From NCBI GenBank assembly GCA_008360955.1, contig LUCM01009251.1, positions 1 through 64,000 on the forward strand: a stretch of DNA of 64,000 nt, given 5' to 3'. This document shows positions 23,501-34,758 of this stretch, in pieces; within the stretch, counting starts at the first letter, position 1; each line of letters opens with the position of its first letter. Both the position numbers and the translations under genes were made by a program. The notes below the pieces were generated by a model, which searched no databases, had not been told where the DNA came from, and worked only from the letters and a program-made list of their open reading frames with translations. Source of the DNA: Fasciolopsis buskii. Lineage: Eukaryota > Platyhelminthes > Trematoda > Plagiorchiida > Fasciolidae.

Positions 23501-26236
23501 CTTTAAAACGCAACTTATCGAAAAAAGATTAAGTCTGCGAGCAAGACCAAAATAACAACATCTACAAAATCAGTTGCAAGGAATGCCCAGCAGAATACAT
23601 TGGACAGACCAACAAACAATTGGAGATACGGATAACGGAACACATAAGGGTAGAAAAGTGCAGACCTCCGGACAAGGCAGCTCCACCTAAACCTGAGCAC
23701 GATTCAGCCATCGCTGTGCGTGCCGTAGCAGAGGGACTCAATGTAAATTATGAAAACGCTAGAGCACTCCAACTCGGATTCAGAACTTGCGCTCTGGCGA
23801 TAAGCGCCCATTCCACATGCATTAATGGAATAGACGGGCAGAGATTTGGGAGATATGGGCAGCCCTAACATCACTGAGAAATACAAACTCCAAAGGTTCC
23901 CATGCAGGTCGACCTCACCACCATGGCGGTACATGACGTGAAGGACAAATAACCTCTCACCCGCAACATGGTTAAAAGTACACATACGCACAGACAACTT
24001 AACATCCATTGGCATGTGAGCATTCCATCGGTTATTTGAGTGTAAAACTTGTCTTTTCCAGTTTGACTTTCCTAATTTCTGGTAGTTCGTCTGTTTTATG
24101 GACTTTTGCATTGACTTCTGTTTAATAGAAGAGAAATATTTGTGGATTTAATGGATTCACGTCGGAGTAATTACTATTCCACACTGCTTCGAAGACACCA
24201 TATCCATCTATATTTGGGCTGTACACAGTACAGGCACGAAAGTTAAAATATCTTTTGTCAAAACAGCCTGAGGAAAAACCAGAGTTTCAGCATATTCTTC
24301 AAGAAATTTCCGATTTCAACGGCACTTATACTATTCAGTTATTCTTTACGAGACTTGCTCATGATGGGCGAGACTTGGGTGAGGCAGACGGGTTTAACTG
24401 ATTAGCTAGTTGGGCGTCGTCCTACAGTGCATCTGTAGCAGCGTTGGACCCTCGTCAACTTGCAGCTGTACTCCACTTGTCTGACCATTTGCAGCATTGC
24501 TTACGAGGCCCGAAAATCAGTGAATATCAGCTAATTCCCTCCGACATATAGATGTCCGCATTTCACGCCAAACCGATCGACCGCCAAGCTGTTATGGCTC
24601 TAAAAGTGGAGGTTACCGCAAGCGTAAGATAAGATAGCTAGAATTAGTGGTCGAAACGCGCTGTCGAAAATTCACCTATATCCGGTTGCATAAAATCCCT
24701 ACTTTATTTGACTTAGCTGGCATAAGCTCCTGCCTTAGGGAAATTCCGGAAATTTTTATTTAATTCGTTTTACCGGTGCTAAAAGACGTGGTATTAGCGA
24801 GACAGAATGCGAACCTGACAGAATGCCTGTCGGAAAGATGGTTTGAACTATGCAGTCTGCTGTTTAAATGGTCACCGCGCCAACCATCATAACTGCTGTT
24901 GAGCGTGATGCTTAATAGTCAGTTTTTTTAGGTCCAACCAAAGAAGCTATGACCTGTACCGCACTTACACTCCTTAAGCACCACGAGCTTGTCGGCTAAG
25001 ACGGCCTGCCGTCAGCTTTACTCTAAGAGGCAGAGCATTATACAGTGAAAAGACTGAAGCATATGTTCTCCGAAGACTGGGACACGAAAGTAGTTTCTCT
25101 AGATTGTACGGAATCAATCGCAACCCCAGTCTTAAAAAAGACTTCCCAAGTGTTTGCGGCAACTATGGCGAAATCAGCCTAATTCGGATTGTATCTAGGC
25201 CCTTGCGTCCGTTTATCTCTGCAAAATAACAACTCACAGGGCAAACGAATCCATGAGCAACAAGCAAAGTTTTGCCTTGGTCGAGATTGTATCGATCAGA
25301 TATTCGTCCTCCGTTAACTACGTTTGCATTAATCCACAGATCGAAGGATGGTTATTGATCTGTCCTCCGCTATCCTGACAACTTTTGATCCACTTGATGG
25401 AAATACTCTGTGGGATTGCAGGTTGGGGTATGGTGCGCTTACTTTTCATCTGAAATCAGGCACACTATACGCACTGAGTTATTTTTGTTCAAATGCCTTA
25501 CCGATAGCATCTGAGAGTAAGGCAATGAAAATCTTTCTTTATTTTGGTTTACTTTGAGTTTAGTTGATGCATATATACATATATATATCTACATATATAT
25601 ATGTATTAAGAGAAATCCATTTAATGACAAAGGTACAATATCACATCAGAAGCAGCATTCGGTTTTCTATGGTGGTCCTTGTCTAACGTAAGTACGCAAC
25701 AGGTTATCCCAACACCAAACGCGATTTATCTGAGCATATCTTTTCTACCAACATTTTTTACTTTTACTGTCTGTTACGGCATTCTAATTTGATTTGCCGC
25801 CATGTTTGTTTTGCGATAACCAAAGCTACTCAGTGCCGAAAATCCGGGGATCATGGTACTCACTCCGGGTGCACTTGCAATGATCCTCCAATGTGACGAC
25901 CTACCCGTGGATGAAATGACACTCTTCCAGATGACAGTGGACTGGGCTGAACTCTATTATCTCCGCGAGGGTCGTCAGTATAGCCAAATAAGTCGTAGCA
26001 AATCGGCGACTCGCTCAACTGTCACTCCGCATAACTTGTCGAGGTTAAATCAACTTTATCCGAGGTCAGGCATGCGCGGATCGGGTAGCCTGATCATGAA
26101 TAAGTCAGCAAGGAAACCACGGGTTAAAGCGATGAAGGCTGTGTCTGAAGTGATGTCCATGATTCGTTATGCTCTATTAACCCCGGATCAATTGAGGGAG
26201 ATCGAGGAGAAAGATGAGTATCGAGAACTTATCCCA
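20275..26236 (+). CDS. BTB/POZ-BACK domain protein, BTBD19-like (spliced; 5' end missing)
   Basis: Four exons join in one phase-0 frame to about 275 residues. Exon 1 carries the BTB fold: DTRFLVG, then GHKAVVASRC, then EVFRLVLRFIYTNSI. Exons 2 and 3 give the end of BTB and start of BACK (LIDLLRASLRFQLTELAK; LVETHLAGLINTETVFGLLN). Exon 4 gives the rest of BACK (GALAMILQCDDLPVDEMTLF; RYALLTPDQLREIEEKDEYR, ELIP). From memory of the family, the order and spacing match vertebrate BTBD19. BTB proteins form dimers and often serve as cullin-3 adaptors, but BTBD19 function is poorly known. Introns span 20,507-20,552, 20,607-20,670 and 20,800-25,825, all GT-AG. Exon 1 starts mid-codon, so an upstream exon with the ATG must exist but was not found. 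A Ser/Arg-rich insertion of about 45 residues lies inside BACK. The last exon may splice on at the gtgagt donor at 26,237. Confidence 0.82.
20553..20606 (+). CDS. BTBD19-like gene, 54-nt exon
   Basis: This exon has 18 codons between a 46-nt and a 64-nt intron (acceptor ttatccag, donor gccaag|gtaag), phase 0 on both sides. It encodes LIDLLRASLRFQLTELAK, matching the helix that follows the FIYTNS segment in the family. The 46-nt intron is needed because reading through it meets a stop at 20,537-20,539. Confidence 0.72.
20671..20799 (+). CDS. BTBD19-like gene, BACK-start exon
   Basis: This exon has 43 codons, phase 0 on both sides: acceptor ctaaaaag, donor ccacag|gtaaga. It encodes the first BACK helices, ending in FLCANPQ, where vertebrate relatives have a similar short segment ending His-Ser-Gln. 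Confidence 0.75.
22582..22667 (+). other. Isolated exon-like sequence in intron 3
   Basis: A good acceptor (tttcttattgacag) and a plausible donor (tatacg|gtaatg) bracket 86 nt. One frame stays open, giving the acidic text DSADSLAEENRTAQGWDLDL. Its phase does not fit the BTBD19-like gene (phase-0 reading meets a stop), so it would belong to a nested or broken gene. Family not recognised; may be chance. Confidence 0.22.
23250..23868 (+). mobile_element. Penelope-like element fragment with GIY-YIG endonuclease domain
   Basis: Frame-joined translation gives the RT-to-endonuclease linker of Penelope-like elements (SLTKRTESLCSDD near 23,255; SIHTFFRVDNTLKRNL near 23,480). Then comes an open frame with a GIY-YIG domain: NNIYKISCKECPAEYIGQT, with the IY pair at 23,560-23,565, the YIG triplet at 23,596-23,604, a Cys-x-x-Cys pair, and the helix motif LEIRITEH. 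GIY-YIG nucleases nick DNA to prime insertion in these elements. The RT core is missing upstream, and stops occur in the linker, so this is a 5'-truncated dead copy. It lies in intron 3 of the BTBD19-like gene, same strand. Confidence 0.8.
24267..24623 (+). pseudogene. Decayed exon-like block, possibly MSH2-like (MutS domain III)
   Basis: One frame runs about 119 codons with only two stops (TGA 24,399-24,401; TAG 24,549-24,551). Its edges look like splice sites: acceptor tcaaaacag and donor agc|gtaaga at 24,624. The text includes DFNGTYTIQLFFTRLA, ALDPRQLAAVLHLSDHLQ and DRQAVMALKVE. The order resembles the MSH2 segment running from DFSTKDIYQDLNRLL through LSAVIKFLELLSD to D..AVRALN. That comparison is from memory and the identity is low. 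If right, it is a genomic (intron-bearing) duplicate of a mismatch-repair exon that has died. An unknown gene or chance frame remains possible. Confidence 0.3.
24960..25195 (-). mobile_element. Possible CR1-like C-terminal tail fragment
   Basis: A minus-strand frame gives CPSLRRTYASVFSLYNALPL followed by RVKLTA. This fits the short conserved tail of CR1/LINE RTs (an Arg-rich lead, then F-x-x-R-V-x-x-x-W-N-x-L-P-x-x-V), with Trp-Asn replaced. Nothing else of the element is seen. It lies in intron 3 of the BTBD19-like gene, antisense to it. Confidence 0.28.
25563..25605. repeat. AT-rich alternating tract
   Basis: Alternating AT/CAT microsatellite-like sequence (atatatacatatatatat) with internal symmetry, in intron 3. 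Confidence 0.7.
25826..26236 (+). CDS. BTBD19-like gene, BACK-end exon with inserted segment
   Basis: The exon starts after acceptor gataaccaaag in phase 0 and encodes about 137 residues. Conserved BACK text flanks a Ser/Thr/Arg-rich insertion, roughly 25,980-26,120, including SRSKSATRSTVTPHN. The exon probably ends at cca|gtgagt (26,236/26,237), a near-consensus donor. Reading through instead adds nine residues to a stop at 26,264-26,266. The position of ELIP matches the LIPV segment of the family, which continues for several more residues, so a further exon is likely. Confidence 0.75.
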
Positions 26237-26269
26237 GTGAGTTACATTCATTCTTGCATCCCCTAAACC

Positions 26270-28730
26270 TAAGCAAAATGAACAAATTAAATATTGGTAT
26301 CGTGGTGATCAGAAGACTTTTCAGGTAGAATTTTCGCTTCATATCCCGGCATCTGAGTAATATTTTGTTTCGCGCTATTTGCATTAAAAGTGTTTGTAGC
26401 GCATTGTAAAACGGTGCGTGGCCTTTTTATATTGCGAGAATCTACAGTACAAAATAAAGTAGTTCGGAAGTTAGGTTTCATCGTAAGGTCGCGATCTGCC
26501 GCTGATTGGAACGGTGTGTACATCGAAAACGTCATTTTTACGTAACAAATCACAAACCTGTTTATCGTTTGTGAAACTCCACACGTTATGTAAAAAAACT
26601 AATACACACGGACCGAACCACCTAACATTATCGTGTCAGGTAGTCAAACCCATCTGAAATGACAAGTCACGGCGATACGTAACCAAAAAACTAAAATTGA
26701 TCACCCATGGCATATGACACATGCCAAAGATTGGACGAATTTCCCTCCCCCGCGCTCTGTATTACGCTTGAGATGACATCGTTTGTCCTTCAAACACTAT
26801 TTAAATGATGGCATATCAGTATGTAGTGAGACACAAAAAATAAGTTCTTACTAATTATGATTATGATCATGAATGAAAACAAAAACTAGACAGTCCAAGT
26901 GGAGAAAAATAAAAGATGTTGTGCATGCGTTCCGGATAAGCAAGCCGTTATTGAAAGAAGTCACAAGTTCCTTTCGTGAGTTTTGAAAGCACCTCACCTT
27001 GACCATAATTCATTCTTAATCATTAAAATTAACTTCAGTTTCCAGTTTGTAATAAATCATGTAGATTGGAAGGGATGAATCTTGTACAGAAAGCCTTGAA
27101 CTTGCAGATAAATGATTTTATTGTTATTCACTATTTTTGACTGGCTTACAGTGAGACCGAAATCACAGGACAAACAGATTCTGTATTTGCAAAAAAGCCG
27201 ATTTTATGCTTTTTCCCCATCAAAAGTCATTAGAATAGCCTTGATAGCTTTCTGTGCTATTTCCCACAGGGCTTCAAAACAGTGTCAAGTTGTTTTGAAA
27301 TGTCATTCGACGGATTTATAAAGAGATCTCGCTTGCATGGGTCTGAAAAGTGATTTGTCCCACTTGGGCACATTTGTGCGTACATACTCTTAAATCCACT
27401 GATTATCTGTACATTGCTCCACAATATGCGAGCAGATGCAGTTTCGAGAAATCTTGAGGATTCGGGGCATTTTCTCACTCAGTTGTGAACGTCTTTCACA
27501 TAGATCCGAATAATTTTGATATAATTTCAGAATAATGCGAAAAGCGGCGTACAAAAGCAGAAGTGACGTGATTAGTTGGATTTTCAGAAGAAAGCTGTTA
27601 TTTAGGTCACCAAAACAGATAACCCATGAAGTACAAATAATGAGAAACGACGTGAGGAAAAAGTGTGCGATTAAAAGATGATATCAATAGAATAGTGCTG
27701 GAGAAATTAAAACTAATCCAAAGTCGAAAGGATCCTTGGATTTTTAAATCATGTGTATACATATATGCATGCACATGAAAAGCTACAAGTTTTATAAGCT
27801 AGTTGGAATTTTTGTCCACTTACTTGACGATGAAGCAACATCATAGCAGAATGAGTAGTAAGTGATGAAATAGCTCATAGGCTAGTGTAATGCACGCATA
27901 AATGACTTTTAGAGTAGTAAAGCCGTGTTTGTTCACTCACTAAGAGTAAAATCCAGATAAAGTCTGAAGGTTACCTTGAGAAAAAAAAAAGTATACAATA
28001 TAACAACAAAGCAGACAAGATAGATACATAAACCCCAAAGTTAATGAATGGTTATGAAGACACCAAGTTTGATTAAAATTTTATTGGAATGGGTCAACAG
28101 TGCCATCTCTTCCGTCTGGAGGCCCTGTGTAGAGAACGAAGTCCATTCGAAGTACCATTTTTGTTTTTTTCGCTCCCCAAAGTCGGTGCGGTTTGCTGTG
28201 ATTAAGCCGATGGTCTTTTTTGCTGGCCAGATGGTTCTTTTATCTTACTCTTCCAAAATATAAGTGAATTTTCATTCCACACAAAACAATTAGTTTGTGT
28301 CCTCTTGGAATAAAACCACTGGGAAAATGTCCAAAGGGTCAAGTTTGCCTAGTCAAGAAGAGCTAATGATAATACAGCTGAGGCTGTTTACTGGCATTCT
28401 GTGGATATTCAGTAGATTAGCCGATGGAAACGAGTGCCACTGCGGTTTATCGATCCATTCTGGAGACAAACTTGATAAGTTTGCTGTCAGATGACATGGT
28501 CAATCCAGCTAACGGACCAATTCGATTTCCTGAAGGAGTTTCCCGTTTTTCATTCCTTGAATGATCAGTTGGATGAGGTGAAATAAATACAGGGAGGAAT
28601 CGAAATGAAGAATCCTATTTTTCTACATCATCATTTTTTCGACTCATAAAATCAAATTTATGTAATAAACAAGTAACTGAAGTTCCACGACTAAGGTCTT
28701 TCTAAAAATATCTTTCAGAAATTATAATTT
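26270..28730. other. Downstream flank of the BTBD19-like gene, no further gene recognised
   Basis: Apart from the dispersed repeat at 27.3 kb, nothing identifiable is seen. If the BTBD19-like gene has a last exon after the 26,237 donor, it should lie here, but I could not locate it with confidence. A 10-A run lies near 27,980. Confidence 0.4.
27275..27545 (+). repeat. Dispersed repeat family, copy 2
   Basis: It shares ordered blocks with the copies at 19.6 kb (reversed) and 47.5 kb: a tgtcaa...atgtcattc lead, agatctcgcttgcatgggtc, and cttgggcacatttgtgc, followed by a more variable part with ccgaataattttg-like words. No coding potential is recognised. Identity looks roughly two-thirds by eye, so it is an old family. 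Confidence 0.5.
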
Positions 28731-28737
28731 TGTCTCC

Positions 28738-28786
28738 TTCTGATCGCTGAGCTTGCCAGTCCAAACTTCAAGCTCAGCGATCAGAA
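28738..28786. repeat. Perfect 18-bp inverted repeat with 13-nt loop
   Basis: The left arm ttctgatcgctgagcttg (28,738-28,755) and right arm caagctcagcgatcagaa (28,769-28,786) are exact reverse complements, with ccagtccaaactt between. Flanking bases do not extend the stem. It is the longest perfect hairpin I noticed in the window. It could be the end structure of a small mobile element, a processed small RNA stem (shorter than a usual miRNA precursor) or a recombination product. Confidence 0.9.
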
Positions 28787-28906
28787 CCCTGTATAAGTCA
28801 GCTACTTAATCTGAGACTAGAACAAATTTTCAAGTCTATTTTTCAATTCACGAGCGACGAAAATCAGATTGGAAACGCCAAATGAAGTAATACGCAGCGA
28901 AGCAGC

Positions 28907-29167
28907 TCAAACACGAAGAGAATACATTTCCGATTTTTTGTCACCATCAAGTGAATAGACCTGAAATTTTAAGTCATGAACCAGACGTGATAAGACCAAT
29001 TGGTCATGAAGTATATCTTGAAAAGGGGAATCTAAACCTGCATCGGAGATGAGTAACTGACAGTCCTGCAATAACTGTGAAGCGTTACCAGCTGGTTCAC
29101 GCGTTGTCGCCCGAGTAGATACCACACCTAACCTAATGAGAATTTGTGTGGTTCTATGCCACTCCAT
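28907..29167 (-). mobile_element. Possible Gypsy gag fragment
   Basis: An open minus-strand frame of 86 codons contains SQLLQDCQLLISDAG and DILHDQLVLSRLVHDLKFQV. Its spacing resembles the conserved part of Gypsy gag proteins of the K02A2.6-like group, where a Cys-x-F segment is followed by LRDQFVFGI and a short helix ending QxxLL. No zinc knuckle, protease or LTR is seen beside it. Weak but better than background frames. Confidence 0.3.
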
Positions 29168-29169
29168 TT

Positions 29170-32100
29170 TTCAGCGTCACTTTTTCCGGTTTCTTTTCCA
29201 GCTCGGTCGTTGTGCAGTTGGGGTCTAGTGACTGTATGGCATGCCCTTTCCACCACGCGTGAAGCGAGCAATTAGAAACAGGCAAAATCGAAAACCGAAT
29301 TTGCTGAATGACTACTGACTAGCGTTAGTAGTAAAGTACGGTCAACAGAATAGTAAGAAAATGGTTGCTATCAGAGCAAAATGTAGGCTTTGGTTGCCAA
29401 ATTTTTCCCGGATTGCAAAATTCCGTCGGGTTTTCCTAAAAATTTCCCAGACAAATACATATATATATAACCACGACACTCTTGATAAAACAGTCGCTTT
29501 ACGGTGTTCTTGTTGAAACCCTATTGAAGTAAAAGTAATCAAGTTTCCGCGGCGATCTTGAGGAGCTTTGTCACTTCATTTGGAGCAGTTTTTGTTTAAC
29601 CAGCTAATCACTGTAAATTCGCTTGCAAGGGCTTTCAGCTTCGGAGAAATCCAGACAAATGGGAAACAGTTTGAATAAAACACAAGGTCAATTTCAGTCT
29701 TTTTCTGCAACTTTTGGTAATGAACAGTAAACATGAAAACATTTCACGCCACACAGTATGATGAGTTTGGGGAGGAGAGTGGCCGCAAATGTGAGATAAA
29801 ATCCAAGTGGTTCGGTACCACGAGTCCAGCTAATAACAACTGAAGGAACTTGGGATGTTTTATCACTTCATCGTCAATTAATTCTATATTCTGTGCACTT
29901 CACAGAGGGGACGGATACAGAGTTAACAGAAATTGAAGTGACCTGCTCAAAAGGTCCGAACGAATGCTAAGACACTGACATCTGGATAATGTTGCCACAT
30001 TATTCCAAAACTGACTGTTGCCCCAGCCGGTCCGTACTCATTAGAAATACTTCGTATTCGGCCACTATGTTTGTGATGCAAATTGCAAAACATGGAACAA
30101 TAGTGTTATCAAAAAAATACAAATTTCAACGCAGAAGTAAAAATGCAGATAGTCTGATTTATCCGGGTGCATTTCGCTACCCCTTTTAAATCAAGCTAAG
30201 ATGTGCCACTCAAAGTACATGGGATAAAGCTGCACCTTGAATTTTCTTTTAAAAGATGAAACGATAACGCAAAAGTAGCAAGCGATTAAGATTAACAAAT
30301 TAGCCAGGTTGCTCACCGGATACTTTTTACACAACTACCCAGTTTTCCGCAGCATATTTGAAGGTAGCATTGCTATCCGTGCCAAATCTAACTCAAGTGT
30401 AAATTCTCGGCCACAGAAATGTCCAGACAATATGATAATTATTTCAACTCCTGGTGTGGTTTTAGGAGGACTCAGAAGGTCACAATTGCGTGACCGGAAA
30501 ATCAGTCAGACAATCCATAACTTACTATCTGCGTGAAATAAAATTTTGAGTTAAAACAGTTTCGGCTTTGAGAGTACTCCACTCGATACTGAACACAGAC
30601 TATTAGGCAATGTCAACCCGTGGACAAGTGAAAGGAGTTTCTCTGGCGCATCCCTCAATGAGAATCAGCGCCACTGTTGCGGTGACAAACTCAGAAAATA
30701 GATAAAAGCTTAGCAGACAGAAATTACTCGACATTTGCCTTCGTCTGCCTTTCATGTAATTTTTTACTTCTGCTTTTACATTGCCATGAAACAATCGCCT
30801 TGACTGTCGATTGTGATGCCTGAATATGGAGCGAAACTACCCAGGATTTATCAGGCAGTCTGTTCTTCTTTTGCTTTCTCTTTTCGAACTGTGACCTACC
30901 CTAAAGGCATGTACTTTCGCAGGGATCGTACTGAATTACAGCTAAAGAACCGCAGTTAGTGTTGTTAATTATTTTGTCTCCAGTTGATGTAGAAAGCTCT
31001 GCACTGTTTTTATTATTACCGCATCCAAACTTGGCAGTAACTCCCAACTCCCTCGATTTGCCCGCTATGGTCACGTTGTCAGCATGATTATCTGTACGAT
31101 TTATTCAATCCCTAGGAAATCAGTTGACAGACTTTTTAAATCACATTCCATTTTGCCATACATGTGCATGATGTCAACCTCCACGTCATTGTTTGTGCAA
31201 ATTTACATCTATTCTCGTGGCATTCTGTCCTCGTTCCTAAGGTTGGCTCAGCCTAACGAATCATAATGATGGTTCTTCTGTGGACATTCAGCCAAGAGTT
31301 TCGATGTACACTCCTGACGCTTCAAATAAGATTCTTGCGCGAAATAGACATGCGTATGTGTAAAGTGCAATATTGTCCCCAATTGCTTTTTTATAATGAC
31401 TGAAAACGAATCTGTTTAACCAGGCATATTTTTACAGCATAATGTGACTTATTTGCGGTTGACTGATAAAAACTGAAACCCTAAACATATGAAATATCTT
31501 GGCAACTACAACATGTGGTGAGTGCAGCCCAAATGCTTCTGATGACAGCTGAGTGGTTTCCGAATTTCTGTCTTTTCTTCAAATTATTCGGTGGCTTTAA
31601 CTCATTCTTAATTATAATGAGTCCATTTCCCCCTAAATCGATTTACTATGCGATATAATTGTTGGAGCACTAATTGAAAATCCCCAACTACAGGGTACAT
31701 CTTTTTCCCCAGCTCTTTGTGAATTTTCCAAGTCACATTTTTTGGACACCCAATTGCCACGGAAACATCTGTGAAACGTACTGCTAGCCTACTACACCAT
31801 CGTCGAGCGTGTTATTGGACGCCACCATGATTAATAATAAGTCACAAGAGTTTCGAGACTAAATTAAGTCGAAATGTAGTATAAGTGATGCTCTCCATAA
31901 AATAAAGTGAAATACCTTTGCAACCTGATCGTCATTTCTGCTTTTGGCTCAAACTAGATGAGTTCATTTTTGACCATCGATTTTTGCATATCGTTGTGTA
32001 GTTCCAGCCAGACATGCTCTGCTGTTCTGGTCCTAAGTAGTATACCATTTAAGTAAAATTCGAAAAGTGCAAAAGCAGACTGGCTCCTTTAGTTTTCCTT

Positions 32101-34110
32101 TACAAATAGCAGGTGTATGAATGGCAGGATCACATCCTCTTCCCCGAAACTAATGAGCGGTTTTATGATTAGTGTCACCCTTCATGTATGGTTACCTATT
32201 ACTCTGATGTCCAGCAGTCCTCGTAGTCGTACAGTCGGTAGTTATTTTCTACACTTGGTTTCGGCTTTCCAGTCACAATTTATTCGTTGCGGATATCCAT
32301 TGACAAAGAGTTTATCGAATAATCATAATGCTATCCGGTCAACTAGTTGTGCTTTTCATAGTGTCCGCTTTTTCTATCAGGCAGTGTTTTCTCTGGCCCA
32401 GACATAAAAAAAATCTAAAGGTACCCATTTCGTCTCTTTTCTGAATCCCGACAGACCAAATGCCTGACGGACGCTTGGAGAATTTTGACCTTCAAGCAAA
32501 TTGGACTTCATCCAGATCCCACATCTTCATTACCCACGACAGTGACCAGACGCCGAAATGGCACGAAAATATAAAGCCTGGCCGCTGAAAACATGTGTAA
32601 ACGAACTGGCAATCTCTTCTTCTTATGACAGTCCCAAATGAAAAATAAACTGGGCACGGTGCTATTTAAACCCACCAACTGTTTTCCGATTAGGCTCTGT
32701 AAAACTGTACCATAAAGTACAAATAGAGCATATCTACCGCCATAATCTAATTTACCATGTAAGGATCTTTTAGCAAGTTTCCTATTTCACAGTGTACGTG
32801 TGACAAAGACATGTACACTAAAAGGAGGTCCTGGTTCATAACATATAGTCTATGATTGTCAACTAAGTGACAAAGTTAATAACTCAAAGTACTCCTACTG
32901 CGATCTCCGTCCACCCCTAACAGCGTTTGGATACGGTAGGTGATATGGCTCAATGCCACAATCGTCAGTGTTTGCATTCAAATTCTTTCTTTTTCGATAT
33001 AAACCAACTACGCATTGCTTATTTTTTCGCTCCCCAAAACCAGCGCATATTGGTGTAAGCCTAGTGACTGGAAGATCTGAACAGAATTGATGCAAAAGAT
33101 CATTAATTTTGCTGTTTCCAGGGTTCATTATATCATGATAGATTTACAATAGGTTGACGAAATCTCTTATCTGCTCCCATTATTCTGTTACAGTCATCCT
33201 AAAACTACACCAGCAGTCCAAATATTGAATTTTGAAAACCTACCCAAATTCACTCTGAACAGTGGTAACAGTGACAGACGACAGGATAATTTTTCAGTCA
33301 TTCTGGCTGAGGCAAGGACCGTTGTCACATATTTCACCAGTTCTAGAGAAGAAGTAGAAAAATTACCTATGTTATCAACTATTTGGATGGAAAATTTAGA
33401 CTAGAGGTAATATGAAACGCGACTAAGTGGTTCAACATTGTGCGTTTCTTCTTTCGGTCGAGTTTTCCACCAAACGTGGAAGACCTCTTTTGATTAATGC
33501 GGTTATTAGTTTTCTCTAATAATTTACCACTTCATTGTCCTCCAGGCCAGAGTGAAGCTGTAGGCCATGCAGATATTTGCCTATTCACCTAGTTGTCTCT
33601 GTTATGCTGTACACGTCCTAGTGTGTGAAAGACGTTTGCGATCACGTTAGTGAGACATTCGGCTTTATTTTCGTCCATCACCCGTTCCAACATGACAAGA
33701 AGTTCAATGCTTAGGCAGTTACATGTCAACGGTTCAGAAACGTGTCTGTTTGTATTTCGTGACTGGAAACTTATCGCCGATTATGAAGTATTACAGCTTG
33801 GGTTAACAGGCCAAATTGAAAAGTTTTGTTCCCATAAAGGCAGTCATAAATCTATATACAATTTGAAGTTATTAAGGGATCCATTACTTTGTACATTCCT
33901 GGTGCCATAATATTCTAGACTTATGCAAAATAACGTCCAACTACAGTAGTTGCAATTTGAGGCATCATTTGTGGTATCAGTTATTCTGTTCCCTAAACAC
34001 GGACTTCCCGCGTCGACTCACAAGCTCCATTCAAACGGGCTTGTAGCGCATATCTGGTCAACAAACAATGAATGTGAATACAAAGGGACGTTCAAGGCAA
34101 TCTGACATTA
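29170..34110. other. Intergenic or unrecognised DNA
   Basis: No gene, RNA or ordered element could be identified. A 16-base word, tttttcgctccccaaa, is shared between about 28,169 and 33,028 with weak similarity around it, perhaps an old shared repeat. Frames such as plus 32,117-32,407 and minus 32,895-33,128 lack recognisable motifs. Confidence 0.4.
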
Positions 34111-34118
34111 AATATGTT

Positions 34119-34137
34119 TATATATATATATATATAT
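34119..34137. repeat. (TA)n microsatellite at the RTE copy B end
   Basis: About nine TA units directly abut the duplicated RTE segment. On the minus strand this is the position of the element's 3' tail, where RTE elements often carry simple repeats. Confidence 0.85.
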
Positions 34138-34143
34138 GAACAT

Positions 34144-34758
34144 ATATAAATATGCAGTATTCACCCGCTTGAAAATATGCATGGTGCCAAAGCAACAACA
34201 CGTAAATGGAATTAGGCAAAAGGGGGACAAACAAAATGGGAAAAATAATAAACCATAACAAATCGACCGATTCTTGGTGTTTTCATCGCACTCATTTCGT
34301 GATGCTTTTGTTGGTTTCGGATCAAGTTTAAGGGGAATGAGTTATACGGACAGGCCCCACAGCGTTCACGACAGTGACTGCGGTTCTGAACTACATATCA
34401 ACGTCTCCAACCGACAACAATCCTCGCTTCTTGAGCCCCGACTAGGAAGACGGAAGCACCAACCGAGGACAAAGCCGAAGCTAACTTCCTCGTACCTCCA
34501 CGCCAAATCGTACACTGATCGCCACCCCGCTTCTTCCAACCCTACATAGCACGTGAAAAAGAGCACGAAAGGTCGACGGTGGGCGAGCATGCGCAATACG
34601 TGTCCAAGCCATCTAAGGCGACATATAGCGATTACCTCAGTCAGAGGACGGCTGTTTGCACTCAACATACGACTACTCACGTGGTCATTTCTCACCCGAT
34701 GTACCCACCAAACACAAGCACTGCTTCGAAGACATCGATGGTAGAAAACAGGATGTCA
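34144..34758 (-). mobile_element. RTE-like retrotransposon, 3' fragment (copy B)
   Basis: This carries the same C-terminal RTE block as copy A (ICRLRWLGHVLRM on the minus strand) and the same 3' untranslated part. By eye it is identical to 13,046-13,644 over about 600 bp, with two mismatches just beyond and loss of similarity after the shared gatgtca at 34,752-34,758. The 109-codon minus frame 34,366-34,695 is identical in both copies, including its degenerate stretch after LRM. Copy B lacks the YADD part that copy A retains. Confidence 0.85.

Noticed and set aside
23704..24111. 135-codon minus-strand frame
   Set aside because: It is antisense to the Penelope GIY-YIG frame and shows no motif of its own.
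27965..28000. CRISPR array or bacterial-type signals
   Set aside because: No regularly spaced direct repeats, cas-like genes or operon structure anywhere; the window is eukaryotic.
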